A stretch of 64,000 bases of DNA from Crossaster papposus. Taxonomy: Eukaryota; Echinodermata; Asteroidea; Velatida; Solasteridae. Below, piece by piece: positions 54,693 to 64,000 of this stretch (positions are counted from its first letter, which is position 1; every line of letters starts with the position of its first letter). The stretch is taken from assembly GCA_037893245.1 (NCBI GenBank), contig JBAIAA010000103.1:682001-746000 (forward strand). Direction: 5' to 3'. Both the position numbers and the translations under genes were made by a program. Below the pieces are notes generated by a model. It made no database searches, was not told where the DNA came from, and saw only the letters and a list, made by a program, of their open reading frames with translations.

Positions 54693-56400
54693 AATTTCTA
54701 TTCGTTTTCGCACGGCAGGTGCGAAGCATTTGCATAAAATGCAGTTACGCAACAACGCATTGTATATAATGGCCATGCTTGCCTCGCCTGAGCTCACTCT
54801 CGGTCAGAACAGTATACCATACCGTACGCCACTGAAATTCCCAATACCCCTACCCCAAAAGTAAGTAAAAAAAAAAAAAAAAGCAATCACATAGATTTTC
54901 CACATTCGGTCCAAGGGGAGTGCACCCCTGTTGAGCGCCCAGGATGCACCCACGTTTCCTCCTAAAAGGGTTTTTTTCGTGGCCGCCGAGTGCCAACTTC
55001 AACGTTGGACCGGCGCTCATCACCGGATTGGAATACAGTACATTCTCGTGTTTTTCTTTCTACTACATCAAATAAACTGAAATAAGCACTTTACCTATTC
55101 ATCTTAGAAATCCCTGACCCATTGTATTGTATCCATTGTATTCATCTTTGACTCCTTGGTCGCAGATGGCTTTTATAATATTATTCGATTTCATATTTCT
55201 TGCTACGTTCTTTTTCAAGAACGACCGTATAGGAATACTTGTGCATCATGTTTTTTACTCTTCACGCTTTTTGTGCGTATGTAGAACCCATTTGCTGTTG
55301 CCGTGTGTATTTTGTCTTTTGACAGGCATTTGGAACAACCTGACTTGCGCCCTTTCCGACACCAGTTTTACTCAACCTGGCCAAGACCAATCTACCGTCC
55401 CTGCTCATGTCGGCCAAAGCGCCCTCGACTACCAAGAAATACGTCGCCTACTGGAATAGATGGCAGGACTGGGCTTCCTCCAAAACCGGCGTCTCCGTCT
55501 TCCCTGTTGACCCTTTCCACTTATCACTTTTCATCGCACATCTTGCTACCCACGGGCATAAGACGGTCGCCGATTCTGTCGTAGCGGCGGTTAAGTGGGT
55601 CCACAGCCTGGCCGGCTTGCCCTCCCCTACAGACAACACAGTGGTAAAAACTACCCTAGAGGGCTTCAAGCGCCTGAACTCAAAAGCACCTGTTCGGAAG
55701 GAACCTATCACACCTGACATATTAACAAAAATCCTTGACAGCCACGGACATCCAAACGCCACTCTCGCCGATTTGCGGATCGTCTTTATTTGCCTTGTTT
55801 CTTACGCAGGCTTCCTTCGTTTCAGCGACCTAGCCGGGGTCACGCGAAAGGACTGTAGAATCACAGACGGCCGTCTATCAATCCATCTCGCACGGTCAAA
55901 GTGCGACCAGTTCAGACAAGGAGCAGAGGTGTTAATAGCCAGGACATTCCAACATACCTGCCCTGTGACCGCAGCCGAGCGGTACTTTGCCGCTGTTGGC
56001 GATCCGGTGGACTCGTCGTTGCCCGTGCTTCGCAGACTGGTCAGCACCAAAAAGGGCCTCATTGCGACTGTCCATCCACTAAGCTATTCTTGTACACGCG
56101 AGATTATCTTGGACGCACTTCGTCCCATTGTTCCTGATGTATCCCTGTATGGCCTCCACAGCCTGAGATCGGGAAGGGCCACAGCCGCCTGCAATGCTCA
56201 TGTTCCTGCTTTCTTAATTTCCAAACACGGCCGATGGAAGACAGAAACCGCCCGAAACGCCTACATGAAACCGGACACCGCATCCCTGTTGCTCCCTTCT
56301 CAATCGCTTGGAATTTATTTACAATACACATTTATTATTAATTATTAAAAAATTAAATAAATAAAAAATAAATAAATAAAATACAGTAATAATAATGTTG
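54693..56400 (+). mobile_element. DIRS-A family relative, internally deleted, recombinase kept
   Basis: It starts with the same 148-bp terminal sequence as DIRS-A at 28428. The gag-like and RT regions are absent; instead about 560 bp of non-coding sequence leads to a complete tyrosine recombinase frame. An AAATAAATAAATAAA tract follows. Direct repeats of about 65 bp (ATTTACCTATAGGAGAAAT... to GGAGGAAGAAA) lie at 54625-54690 and 56547-56612, just outside. Confidence 0.8.
55407..56348 (+). CDS. Tyrosine recombinase of DIRS/Ngaro type, apparently intact
   Basis: 313 codons. The N-terminal core-binding domain (STTKKYVAYWNRWQDWA to about residue 95) is followed by the catalytic domain. Residues expected for catalysis are present: Arg138 in GFLRFSDLAG, His251 and Arg254 in LHSLRSGRA, His274 in ISKHGRW, and nucleophile Tyr286 in TARNAYMKPD. 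No frameshift or stop occurs. The family recombines circular element DNA into the genome. A TTTTGACAG acceptor-like site lies about 85 bp upstream of the Met, so a spliced leader is possible. It could also belong to a Crypton-type element, but the shared terminus points to DIRS-A. Confidence 0.87.
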   Translation: MSAKAPSTTKKYVAYWNRWQDWASSKTGVSVFPVDPFHLSLFIAHLATHGHKTVADSVVAAVKWVHSLAGLPSPTDNTVVKTTLEGFKRLNSKAPVRKEPITPDILTKILDSHGHPNATLADLRIVFICLVSYAGFLRFSDLAGVTRKDCRITDGRLSIHLARSKCDQFRQGAEVLIARTFQHTCPVTAAERYFAAVGDPVDSSLPVLRRLVSTKKGLIATVHPLSYSCTREIILDALRPIVPDVSLYGLHSLRSGRATAACNAHVPAFLISKHGRWKTETARNAYMKPDTASLLLPSQSLGIYLQYTFIINY

Positions 56401-58980
56401 TTAACATTAATGTCCTGTCTTCAAGGAAGTGGCAGATGGTTGAATGTTATTGAAGAGTGAAATGATATGCTACAGTCTAGTTGTCGCCACTGTCGACCTA
56501 TATACCAACAGTTCAAACAATTGCGTCCTTTGTCATTTATTCATGTATTATTTACCTATAGGAGAAATATAATAGAAATGTACTATCTTACGGAAGAATG
56601 GAGGAAGAAATTATATAAATGTACGTACTTCCTACCTCTGTCGTCCCTCAACAACGTAAGAATATTATACATGTTTTGGGGCGCAAAAAAACCCCGATGT
56701 TTCTAAAAAACATTGTACGAGGGTGCGTTCCACTCACGCGAAAGTTTCTAACATTGGCCAACTTTCATGCTACTTCGCTTCGCTCATACGCATGAAAAAT
56801 AGTTTCACACTCTTGAACAAACGGAGCAGATTGTTACAAATTTATCTTGTTTCACTTGGTAAAGTCTAATATATTCTACGGTTTTGGTAGTTGTCACTAC
56901 AGTCTAGATTTAATAATGGTCATAGTCGGGTGAGTAAAACATGGTCTCATTTGGTCATAGTCAGGTGTTAAGTTGTTACGTGGTGTTATGTTAATGTTGT
57001 CATGTCAAGAATGTGTTGCCATAGTCGGTGTCAGGTCAGAAGTTTAGAGGCGCGCAGGTTAAATCGTTCACCTGTGACTCGTGAGCTAGACGCGGTATTG
57101 TTTTGTATTGTTTTGCGTTCTCCAGAGTTGAGGCGAGGCAGCGACAAATTGACATTGCGACATCAGTTTTGGCACGGTGTGTTTGTCGTCTTGAGCTGCA
57201 CAATTTGTGTCATTGAGACCTATGATATTTTGTAAAAAAATAGCTGGCGGTACTTTTAGCCGCTCTGAGGCAGTTGAAGCTAGCCTATAATCAGCCAAGC
57301 AAAATGCTGATGCTTTTCTGAAGATTTCAGACAGCCGACTGTAAGTTTATATTTGGTGTTTTAAGATGATATTGAATTTTGGAGATAATGTTTTAAAGTA
57401 GCATTATTCGTATTATTAGTATTTGATCCTATACAATTTTTCATCAGTTAAACCAAATGGTATATTTTTTTGAGATATTGAGAAGAGGTTAAACTAGTTT
57501 ATATTTTCTAGTTGAATTATGGTTTATCAACCTTGAAGCATAATATGAAAAGTTTTGATCAAATTCCGAAGTATAAAAAAATAGACGCTTTTTTCTAGAT
57601 GTTTGGTTTGTTGCGATATAAAGTGTAAGGATAGAGCCTGCATTTTTTTTGGTGAAATTTGGTTTCATGTAGATGACCATTGATGAGGCACAATGTTGGT
57701 GTTGAAGACATAAACTAAGTCTGGAGTGGAGCAAACGTCCAGCTTGGTCCGTCACCGGTCAGCCTGCGACGAGAGTTCGTCTGTGACGGAGACCGGCAGA
57801 GTACCCCGAGAATCACCCGAGTGTAACCGGCAGTGAGGTGGGGTTAGTTTTGTACGCGAGTGCGTCTGAACAATGAACAATAAACTGTGAACTGTGCAGC
57901 TTTGTGGTTAAACCACGCAGTTTAGTGAAAGTGGTCTTGGATGGACAGTGACAGGTAGTGAAGTGTAGTTAAGATACGGACCTCTTGCATCATAGAAGTT
58001 TTATTGAATGTGTTTATATTGCTGTATTTAATTACCCAGTGAGTGTATTTTCTGATTTTGGGTGTTTGATCTGGTCCTGCAAATCATTTAACCGTGTGCA
58101 CACGTTGTATTCATGGATTTATGTAGACGTGGTCAAGTGTTTCATTTGAGTGGCTGTAAATAATAACACTTGAGATATATTTTTAATAGATTTGTCTGTT
58201 TCAGTTTTATTTAACCTTTGCAGAGGTGACTTTTGTCCGTGACCCACAAAAATAGTTCTTTTGCTTCGGGAATTCTTTAACACAGATACATTATTTGAAT
58301 CTCAAATATTTTATTAGCATGGGATTGGGGTTAGGCTCAGAGTGCAGAGTACACTTGGCTCGATTCATTCAAAGTGCAATTTTATGTAATCAGTTAACAT
58401 TTTTCATTAATAATATTAATATTATAAAGTTGCCAGAAAAAGGTTCCACGTTGGAACGTGGCCCTCTCGGCCCTTCGGACTCTGTCCGGTTATCTATTTC
58501 ATTTTAGATCGAAAAATAAAAAGGCACATAATACATGTAGCTCTCACGGCCTTTTAGACTTCCGGACATTATTATTAACATAGAATAATTAACATAGCAA
58601 TTTTTTTAAACGTATCTTTCAACTGTTTCACTTTGGAACCTGGCCCTCTCGGCCCTTCGGACACTGTCCGGAACCATTATCAAAGATAACATTTATAATA
58701 CATCGCAATAAGTAGTACATTAATTTTGTAATAAAATAAAGATTCAAACATAATACCACATCATTTTCACATCGAATTTTGTAGGCAAACGTGATACGTA
58801 TACACGGCGTGATACAACATTGCCCTGGGTACGTTGTATAGACAGTGCCAGTTCGTGAAATCTTTTTCACAGCGCGCACCCGCAACTTCGTTTTCACGAA
58901 CTGACACCGAGTGTACTGTCACTTCGTGGAACCGAAAAACGCCAGAATGGACTAATTTTTGCAAAACTCCCAAATAAAAA
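56401..58980. other. No gene recognised; repeats and a possible LTR-like stretch
   Basis: At about 56505-56550 sequence matches 45925-45980. At 56725 a GGTGCGTTCCACTCACGCGAA terminus occurs. Around 57720-57910 a GC-richer block ends in AATAAACTGTGAACTGTG and could be part of a retrotransposon 3' end or LTR; no partner was found. At 58440 and 58625 TGGCCCTCTCGGCCCTTCGGAC is duplicated. Confidence 0.4.
58437..58680. repeat. Duplicated CTCTCGGCCCTTCGGAC.CTGTCCGG block
   Basis: Two copies about 185 bp apart, each ending in a CGGAC...GTCCGG inverted repeat that can form a small hairpin. A weaker third (CTCACGGCCTTTTAGACTTCCGGAC) lies between them. Confidence 0.7.
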
Positions 58981-59022
58981 TCAGAAAATTAACACGATTC
59001 AAGAAAAAACAACTTCGCCATG

Positions 59023-59505
59023 TTATACTACATGGCACAAAATGATATATTCGGCAAAAATTTGTTTTTCAAATTTCTTGAATTGTGTGTGCACATGTGA
59101 TGCAGATGGTGTCAGTTCGTGGTGTCGGTGACGAATTGTTGAATGTGACTTGCCTTCATTTTGTGCCATTTCATCATGCCGGAAAAGGAGCGTAAATTTA
59201 AGGATAACATAACAAGCCGTTCTAAGTTGCATCAAATTGCAATTAGAATTAGCGAAGAGTCTTGCAATCAATTGGACTGTGTCAAAAGAAATTGGTTCTT
59301 TTTGCTGAGGTGGTTTGTGTAATTTACGCTTTTGACAAACGACAAGAGTTTGCACTATTGGGGTGTCGACAGGATTTGGAGTACAGTAAACTAGTGAATG
59401 CAGCCATTTAATAGCCGATGCCGCTGTAATGACGGTGCTGTCTGATGTAGAGACAGACGCCTTATCGACAATATAAATAGCAATGAATTCTTCTCTGACT
59501 GGCAA
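59023..59505 (-). pseudogene. DIRS-C tyrosine recombinase, N-terminal half
   Basis: It has IAIYIVDKASVSTSDSTVIT and SAIKWLHSL in the core-binding region, the KEPISFDTVQLIARL linker, and LRTACYVILKFTLLFRHDEM with the first catalytic Arg. The H-x-x-R and Tyr segments are absent, so the copy is truncated. Confidence 0.78.
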
Positions 59506-59968
59506 CCTTACTGGAAGTTCTAGTTTTCAAAGCCACAATATAAATTCGCGACATTTATAAAGGTAAGAATTGAAAGTACCGCCTGCCTTGGTCATCAACA
59601 TAATCTCGAAAGAGACGCATCTTGGAACCTTGAATTTGCTGAGGAAATTCCGACCAAAAACTATGTCGAAAAACTATCTAATACACATAAAAAACAAATA
59701 GAAAGTTTTCATTAGTTCAATGAGATGTATCAGCTCCTACTTTGCTTTTGAATATAATTGAACCTATGAGAGAATGCTTGTTTCGTCCTAACGTGAGATT
59801 ATTGTATCCCGACACAGAAATGAAGGCTTTAATACCGGCCTTGTAAGATGACCATCATAGTAAAGGCCAAAAGGGGGGAAGAGGGTCACCAAGGAAAGAC
59901 AAGTACTCCTTTGCATTTACACATTAACAAGTGACGCAGAACGTTAGGAATAAGAAGTACTGGCTGAA

Positions 59969-60235
59969 CTAAACGACAGTTTTCGTTGTCCAATTTTGTG
60001 AAAAAGCATCGACTCCAGAGGATCCAGGGTTCCAAAATGTTGAAAAGAATCTTGGTAATTTGGCGTTATAATAGGTTGCGAAACAATCTACTGTAAATGG
60101 ACCCCATAGATCGGTAATGGTGACGAAGAAATCTTCAGAAATTGACCAGTCATCCAAGTCAACTAGTTTACTGCATGATGAAATCGGTTTGTTCATTTGC
60201 TGTTCTGGGAATCCACTGTACTTCTAATCTGATGT
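59969..60235 (-). pseudogene. DIRS-C RNase H end and downstream module
   Basis: VQWIPRTANEQTDFI, then, after a frame break, KLVDLDDWSISEDFF, ITDLWGPFTVDCFATYYN and PGSSGVDAFSQNW. It is the direct continuation of the RNase H fragment at 61.9 kb, on the other side of the insertion. Confidence 0.82.
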
Positions 60236-60239
60236 TATT

Positions 60240-61940
60240 ATGATGTTACGAAGTCAGCTCGATTCCAGCCGACATCATAACAGACAACGAAACCAAAATT
60301 AAGAAAGGAACACTAAAATGAACGAGGATTGGAATCAAGGGGTTTTAACGAAATGAAATTAGATTATTTTAATATACAATTCACCAATTTACACATAAAC
60401 CAGTATTAATTAACAGATGCGGAAAACAATAATTTTTACATTATCAAATACCCTAAATTATACATTTGATTGGCCATGCTGAGAGGGGAGGTACCTCCGG
60501 TGGAATCCCGACATCGAGTTTTCTGGGGAACAGTTCGGAAGCCGCGAGAGAGTTCTTGTCATGATGGAATCTTGATCGGCGACCTCCGAAGCTGGACCTT
60601 AGAGTGATGGAGAACGGTACGGGTGCGGAGAACGGTACAGGTGCGGAGAACGGTACAGGTGCGGAGAACGGTACAGGTGCGGAGAACGGTACAGGTGCGG
60701 AGAACGGTACAGGTGCGGAGAACGGTACAGGTGCGGAGAACGGTACACGTGCGGAGAACGGTACACGTGCGGAGAACGGTACACGTGCGGAGAACGGTAC
60801 ACGTGCGGAGAACGGTACACGTGCGGAGAACGGTACACGTGCGGAGAACGGTACACGTGCGGAGAACGGTACACGTGCGGGGAACGGTACAGGTGCGGGG
60901 AACGGTACAGGTGCGGGGAACGGTACAGGTGCGGGGAACGGTACAGGTGCGGGGAACGGTACAGGTGCGGGGAACGGTACAGGTGCGGGGAACGGTACAG
61001 GTGCGGGGAACGGTACAGGTGCGGGGAACGGTACAGGTGCGGGGAACGGTACAGGTGCGGGGAACGGTACAGGTGCGGGGAACGGTACAGGTGCGGGGAA
61101 CAGTACAGGTGCGGGGAACGGTACAGGTGCGGGGAACGGTACAGGTGCGGGGAACGGTACAGGTGCGGAGAACGGTACAGGTGCGGAGAACGGTACAGGT
61201 GCGGGGAACGGTACAGGTGCGGGGAACGGTACAGGTGCGGGGAACGGTACAGGTGCGGGGAACGGTACAGGTGCGGGGAACGGTACAGGTGCGGGGAACG
61301 GTACAGGTGCGGGGAACGGTACAGGTGCGGGGAACGGTACAGGTGCGGGGAACGTACAGGTGCGGGACGGTACAGGTGCGGAACGTACACTAGGTGCGGG
61401 GAAACGGTAACTCGGAGTAGACCGGATCAATGGGGGTGTGGTTTGGGCTATAGTCGACCAATCTACGCACGGTGTCATAGCTGAAGGACACACCGGCGGA
61501 ATCGGCCACCATTATTGCTGGCCCAAGCCAAGCCAGCGTGTCATTGCTACGGCCGTCGTGTGGGCAAGAGACCGTGCCCAGTGCAGGTAGCGTCGGGCAA
61601 GGTACCGCCAGATCAGCGGCATCAGCCACACACAGTCCCACGACCGCACCCCAGACGACTGAAGATCAGAATTACGTTAACAACGAATTTCCAGTGTTTA
61701 TAAGTCCGGAGGGAAATTCCAATGTCCATTGCAATGCTCCGAAATGTTGCTGGACATCTGCGTAAATTCTCCAGACCAGGTACAAAAGTTTGTCGCAACA
61801 AAAGCGGGGAACGTCAGAATAGCGCGGACTCTCGAACTTTACATAACTCAATTTGCATGTACATAAAACTTTAAATTACTTAAATTACTTTACGAATTCT
61901 TAACAATGAAGACAAATTGAAAATATATCTAAAGAAATCT
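60240..61940. other. 1.7-kb insertion within DIRS-C RNase H
   Basis: Sequence unrelated to DIRS separates two halves of the RNase H domain. It contains the 18-bp minisatellite, and flanks of about 370 and 530 bp without recognised genes. No clear terminal repeats or target duplication were found. Confidence 0.6.
60607..61400. repeat. 18-bp minisatellite, about 42 copies
   Basis: The unit is GAGAACGGTACAGGTGCG or GGGAACGGTACAGGTGCG. Variants form blocks: about seven GAG/ACAGG units, about eight ACACG units, then mostly GGG/ACAGG units with two GAG units embedded. Since 18 is a multiple of three and the unit lacks stops in several frames, long frames run on both strands (NGTGAG on plus, PAPVPF on minus). 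I regard these as by-products unless expression is shown. Confidence 0.95.
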
Positions 61941-62722
61941 TATGTAGTTCATACTACCGACCTCTACAATGTGAGCTGCTGATTGGCTGTCTGTAAATAA
62001 TTTAAGTTTAGAGTTTGATATTAGCGGCAAGATTGACATAAGGGCAAAAGAGAATGTGTTTAATTCTCGCCAAGTGGAGCTTTTGAGGGATTCGTTTCCT
62101 GTCCAATGCTTGTGAGCTACATGTACACCGTTACATATAATGGACCCAGCTCCTTTTGCACTGGCATCGCAGCACATGATCTTGTTGACTACAGAGTTCT
62201 GGAAATATAGCTAACATTTAGGTTGGCGACACGAGTTTTCCAAAAGTTGATTTCTGAATTATTCGTGCATATACCACGTGCAACAGCCAATTCGGAGTGA
62301 CGAGTCATAAGCCTGGAAACGTTTCCTACTACTGGACCTAACGATATTGTTTGGCCAACAAAGGAATGTAATTTCCGTATAGGGAGTAGTTGCGTTAACT
62401 CAGACACTGTGGATATTATCTTCTGTATACGTCTATCTAGTACCTGTACTGTTCCAGCTGCGGTATCCCATTTCAAACCTAGCCATTCACAACTTGTAGA
62501 TGGAACCCAATTACTCTTCTGTATATTGGATACAAATCCAGCTTTGATCAAATCTGATTTAATGTGTTGAGCTACTTCCTGTGCATGCTTTAAGTTACTA
62601 GAGCGATCAGAGGAAATGTAACACAAAATCCGTCGTCCAGATAAACAGCAATTGAAATGCCGTTCATCCTCCAATGAGTTACAAGTGGTTTCAAGATCTT
62701 GGTGAAAATATATGGGGCACAA
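61929..62722 (-). pseudogene. DIRS-C RT C-terminal part and RNase H N-part
   Basis: RT: LLCYISSDRSSN-like, HIKSDLIKAGFVSNIQKSNW, CEWLGLKWDTAAGTVQV and LHSFVGQTISLGPVVGNVS. After a frame change RNase H follows: CCDASAKGAGSIICNG, STWRELNTFSFAL and LKLFTDSQSAAHIVEVGSM, where the inserted block begins. Confidence 0.85.
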
Positions 62723-62739
62723 GAAAGACCAAAGGAGAG

Positions 62740-63240
62740 AACATTAAACTCAAAGTACCTTATCACATTGTCAACATTCCAAGAAAAACCAAGGTAAGGT
62801 TGAAAATCTTTAGCAATATCAATATGATGGTATCCATCATAGCATTTTTAACCATAAATTGGAGAGCTATTTTCCAATCGTCGAGTCTTTTCAACAAATG
62901 CATTTAATCTACTCACATCTAAAATTAATCTTCTTTTCCCCGATGATTGAAAGAATACAGATAAGGGACTCACAATATACAACGGCTGTCGTTTTTCCGT
63001 AATATTCTGTCTGAATGCAGTTACGAAAATGTGCTCTTGCAAAGCTGATCTATTATTGTCGTTAAACATTCTTGGGGGGGGGGGGGGGGGGGGGGGGGGT
63101 CTCTAGGAATGGTATTCTATAACCTTGGTCTACTATTGAAAGGATAAAATTAGAAGTACCAATATTTTCCCAAAACAGTCTGTGTTCTTCAATTCTTCCT
63201 TTGACTGACACAAGATCTGAAGAAAGATCACAAGGAGCAT
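62740..63240 (-). pseudogene. DIRS-C RT N-terminal part with poly-C expansion
   Basis: Minus strand: VKGRIEEHRLFWENIGTSNF, GYRIPFLETPP, then a poly-C tract, then NDNNRSALQEHIFVTAF and GKRRLILDVSRLNAFVEK. The homopolymer falls at the Pro-Pro codons that precede the KNNRS motif of DIRS RTs. Confidence 0.82.
63074..63099. repeat. 26-base poly-G tract
   Basis: Pure G run on the plus strand inside DIRS-C RT. A run this long is prone to slippage and sequencing error, so its length is uncertain. Confidence 0.9.
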
Positions 63241-63245
63241 CATTA

Positions 63246-63535
63246 TTATAATTGCATGATCAAATTTGTCTTGGAGGTGAACACGAGTTGGAGAAGATTC
63301 ACATCGAGGGGGCTGTACTTGAGCGTGGTCTTGCTGGGATGACTGAGAGGTATGTGCTGCGGATGAGATGGTTGGGATTGACTGCTGGATGGTAGGGATT
63401 TGCCATGGTGTGCTTGAGTAGTAATTGGTGTATGACGAGCTGGCTGGATTTGCCCTTGCTCTACCCCCGAATGTGAAATGCTGGCGTCTCTGGAGAGGAC
63501 ATTCACGTGCCCAGTGTCCTGGAGCCAATTCCATA
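63246..63535 (-). pseudogene. DIRS-C gag-like fragment with zinc-knuckle end
   Basis: It begins with PGHWARECPLQRR, the second half of a CCHC knuckle (GHWARECP). A Ser/Gln/Pro-rich low-complexity tail follows (SSSYTNYYSS, HTSQSSQQDH). The first two Cys and everything upstream are missing at the boundary near 63535. Confidence 0.7.
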
Positions 63536-63594
63536 CTCATTCTAAGCCTAGTTGGTTGCTAACTTCCTTTCTATCTCTAGTTCCTTGCTAAATC

Positions 63595-63755
63595 TATTCC
63601 ATAAAACCATTGATCATCATCATCATATACTCCCCAGGGAGCTGAGATAATATTTGGAATGTTTCATGAGCCCAATGACCGGGAAATCTTAGCGCTTAGA
63701 AACACTTGTATTAAGCGCTATATAAATGTTATATGTTTGTTTGTTTGTTTTATAC
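63595..63755 (+). mobile_element. L2-like LINE/SINE 3' end fragment
   Basis: The sequence TTAAGCGCTATATAAATGTTAT followed by TTTG repeats is a typical 3' terminus of L2/CR1-like elements and the SINEs that share it. No coding sequence remains. Confidence 0.7.
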
Positions 63756-64000
63756 GCTTAGCAAGGTTCTTAGTTGCTTTCTAAAATTAGAATAGGTTTG
63801 GGGTATGTCTAAATCCTTAGCACCATTCTAAGTCACTTTCAATCTTTCATCTTTTGGGAATTTGTATTGACATCCTTATGCGCGATGAGTCAAGGACAGA
63901 TTTTCGACTAATTAGGTTTCTTTCCTCCTTTTTGAGTTGAAATACTCTCTGAATTATCCATTTCTGAAACATGTGCTTAGGCCGATACAAATACAACCCA
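63756..64000. other. No gene recognised
   Basis: I see no motif or repeat boundary in this last segment. Confidence 0.4.

Larger units (their letters stand above)
59023..63535 (-). mobile_element. DIRS-C, decayed DIRS-like element on the minus strand
   Basis: From high to low coordinate: end of a gag zinc knuckle, RT, RNase H (interrupted by about 1.7 kb with a minisatellite), a VDLDDWSI...GVDAF module, and the N-terminal half of a tyrosine recombinase. Termini were not found. It differs from DIRS-A and DIRS-B in sequence. Confidence 0.82.

Noticed and set aside
57700..57910. Solo LTR of a Gypsy-type element
   Set aside because: It has a polyadenylation-like AATAAA, but no TG...CA ends, target duplication, primer-binding site or second copy was found.
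60453..61493. Very long repeat-protein frames on both strands (PAPVPF, NGTGAG and others)
   Set aside because: They arise from an 18-bp repeat without stop codons in several frames. All frames are equally open and flanks show no gene structure.
1..64000. CRISPR arrays, operons, ribosome-binding sites, tRNA or rRNA genes
   Set aside because: The window is eukaryotic. Tandem repeats lack spacer structure, and no cloverleaf or rRNA core sequence was recognised by eye.

Overview
The window looks like nuclear DNA of an animal, most probably a marine invertebrate. The reasons are a spliced host gene with canonical GT-AG introns, a dense and nested load of retrotransposons (APE-type LINEs, tyrosine-recombinase DIRS-like elements, Penelope-like elements), a Helitron, many terminal-inverted-repeat and foldback elements, and no prokaryotic gene arrangement. 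I cannot name the species or phylum. Frequent TACATGTA-type words and this transposon mix fit molluscs, lancelets, hemichordates and others about equally well.

Region 1 (about 2.0-16 kb, minus strand) holds the one host gene I can support: a phospholipase B1-like GDSL lipase. I assembled twelve exons by eye. Every acceptor and donor is AG/GT, all reading phases agree across introns, and the GDSLT, GGND and DCFH catalytic blocks appear in order. A further exon with a membrane segment near 2.0 kb may be its C-terminus. The introns hold hairpin elements, foldback arms and an antisense LINE. The most 5' exon found carries an in-frame 75-bp tandem duplication that copied its own splice donor.

Region 2 (16.4-28.1 kb) is a nest of DNA elements. 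A dispersed repeat contains a TTAA-target MITE and a foldback element whose arms are packed with TGACGTCA octamers. The foldback element contains a second MITE, and that MITE contains a Rex1/CR1-like LINE. A paralogous copy of the dispersed repeat at 22.4 kb lacks these insertions and acts as an empty-site control. A Penelope GIY-YIG fragment and a minus-strand LINE follow.

Region 3 (28.4-45.7 kb) is a second nest. A broken DIRS-like element is followed by a LINE with a 2A-like motif. The LINE is split by a 7.5-kb Helitron (5' TC, 3' hairpin plus CTAG, precise A/T target) and by a 2.8-kb TIR element (TAT target duplication). The Helitron contains a 4.8-kb DIRS element with inverted terminal repeats, an internal complementary region and a complete gag-like frame. 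In that DIRS element both the RT active-site Tyr codon and the recombinase nucleophile Tyr codon are TAA.

Region 4 (45.9-54.6 kb) is a series of long inverted repeats surrounding a decayed Penelope-like reverse transcriptase. Region 5 (54.7-63.5 kb) has a DIRS-family relative with an apparently intact tyrosine recombinase, then another decayed DIRS element on the minus strand. The RNase H region of the latter is interrupted by about 1.7 kb carrying an 18-bp minisatellite open in several frames.
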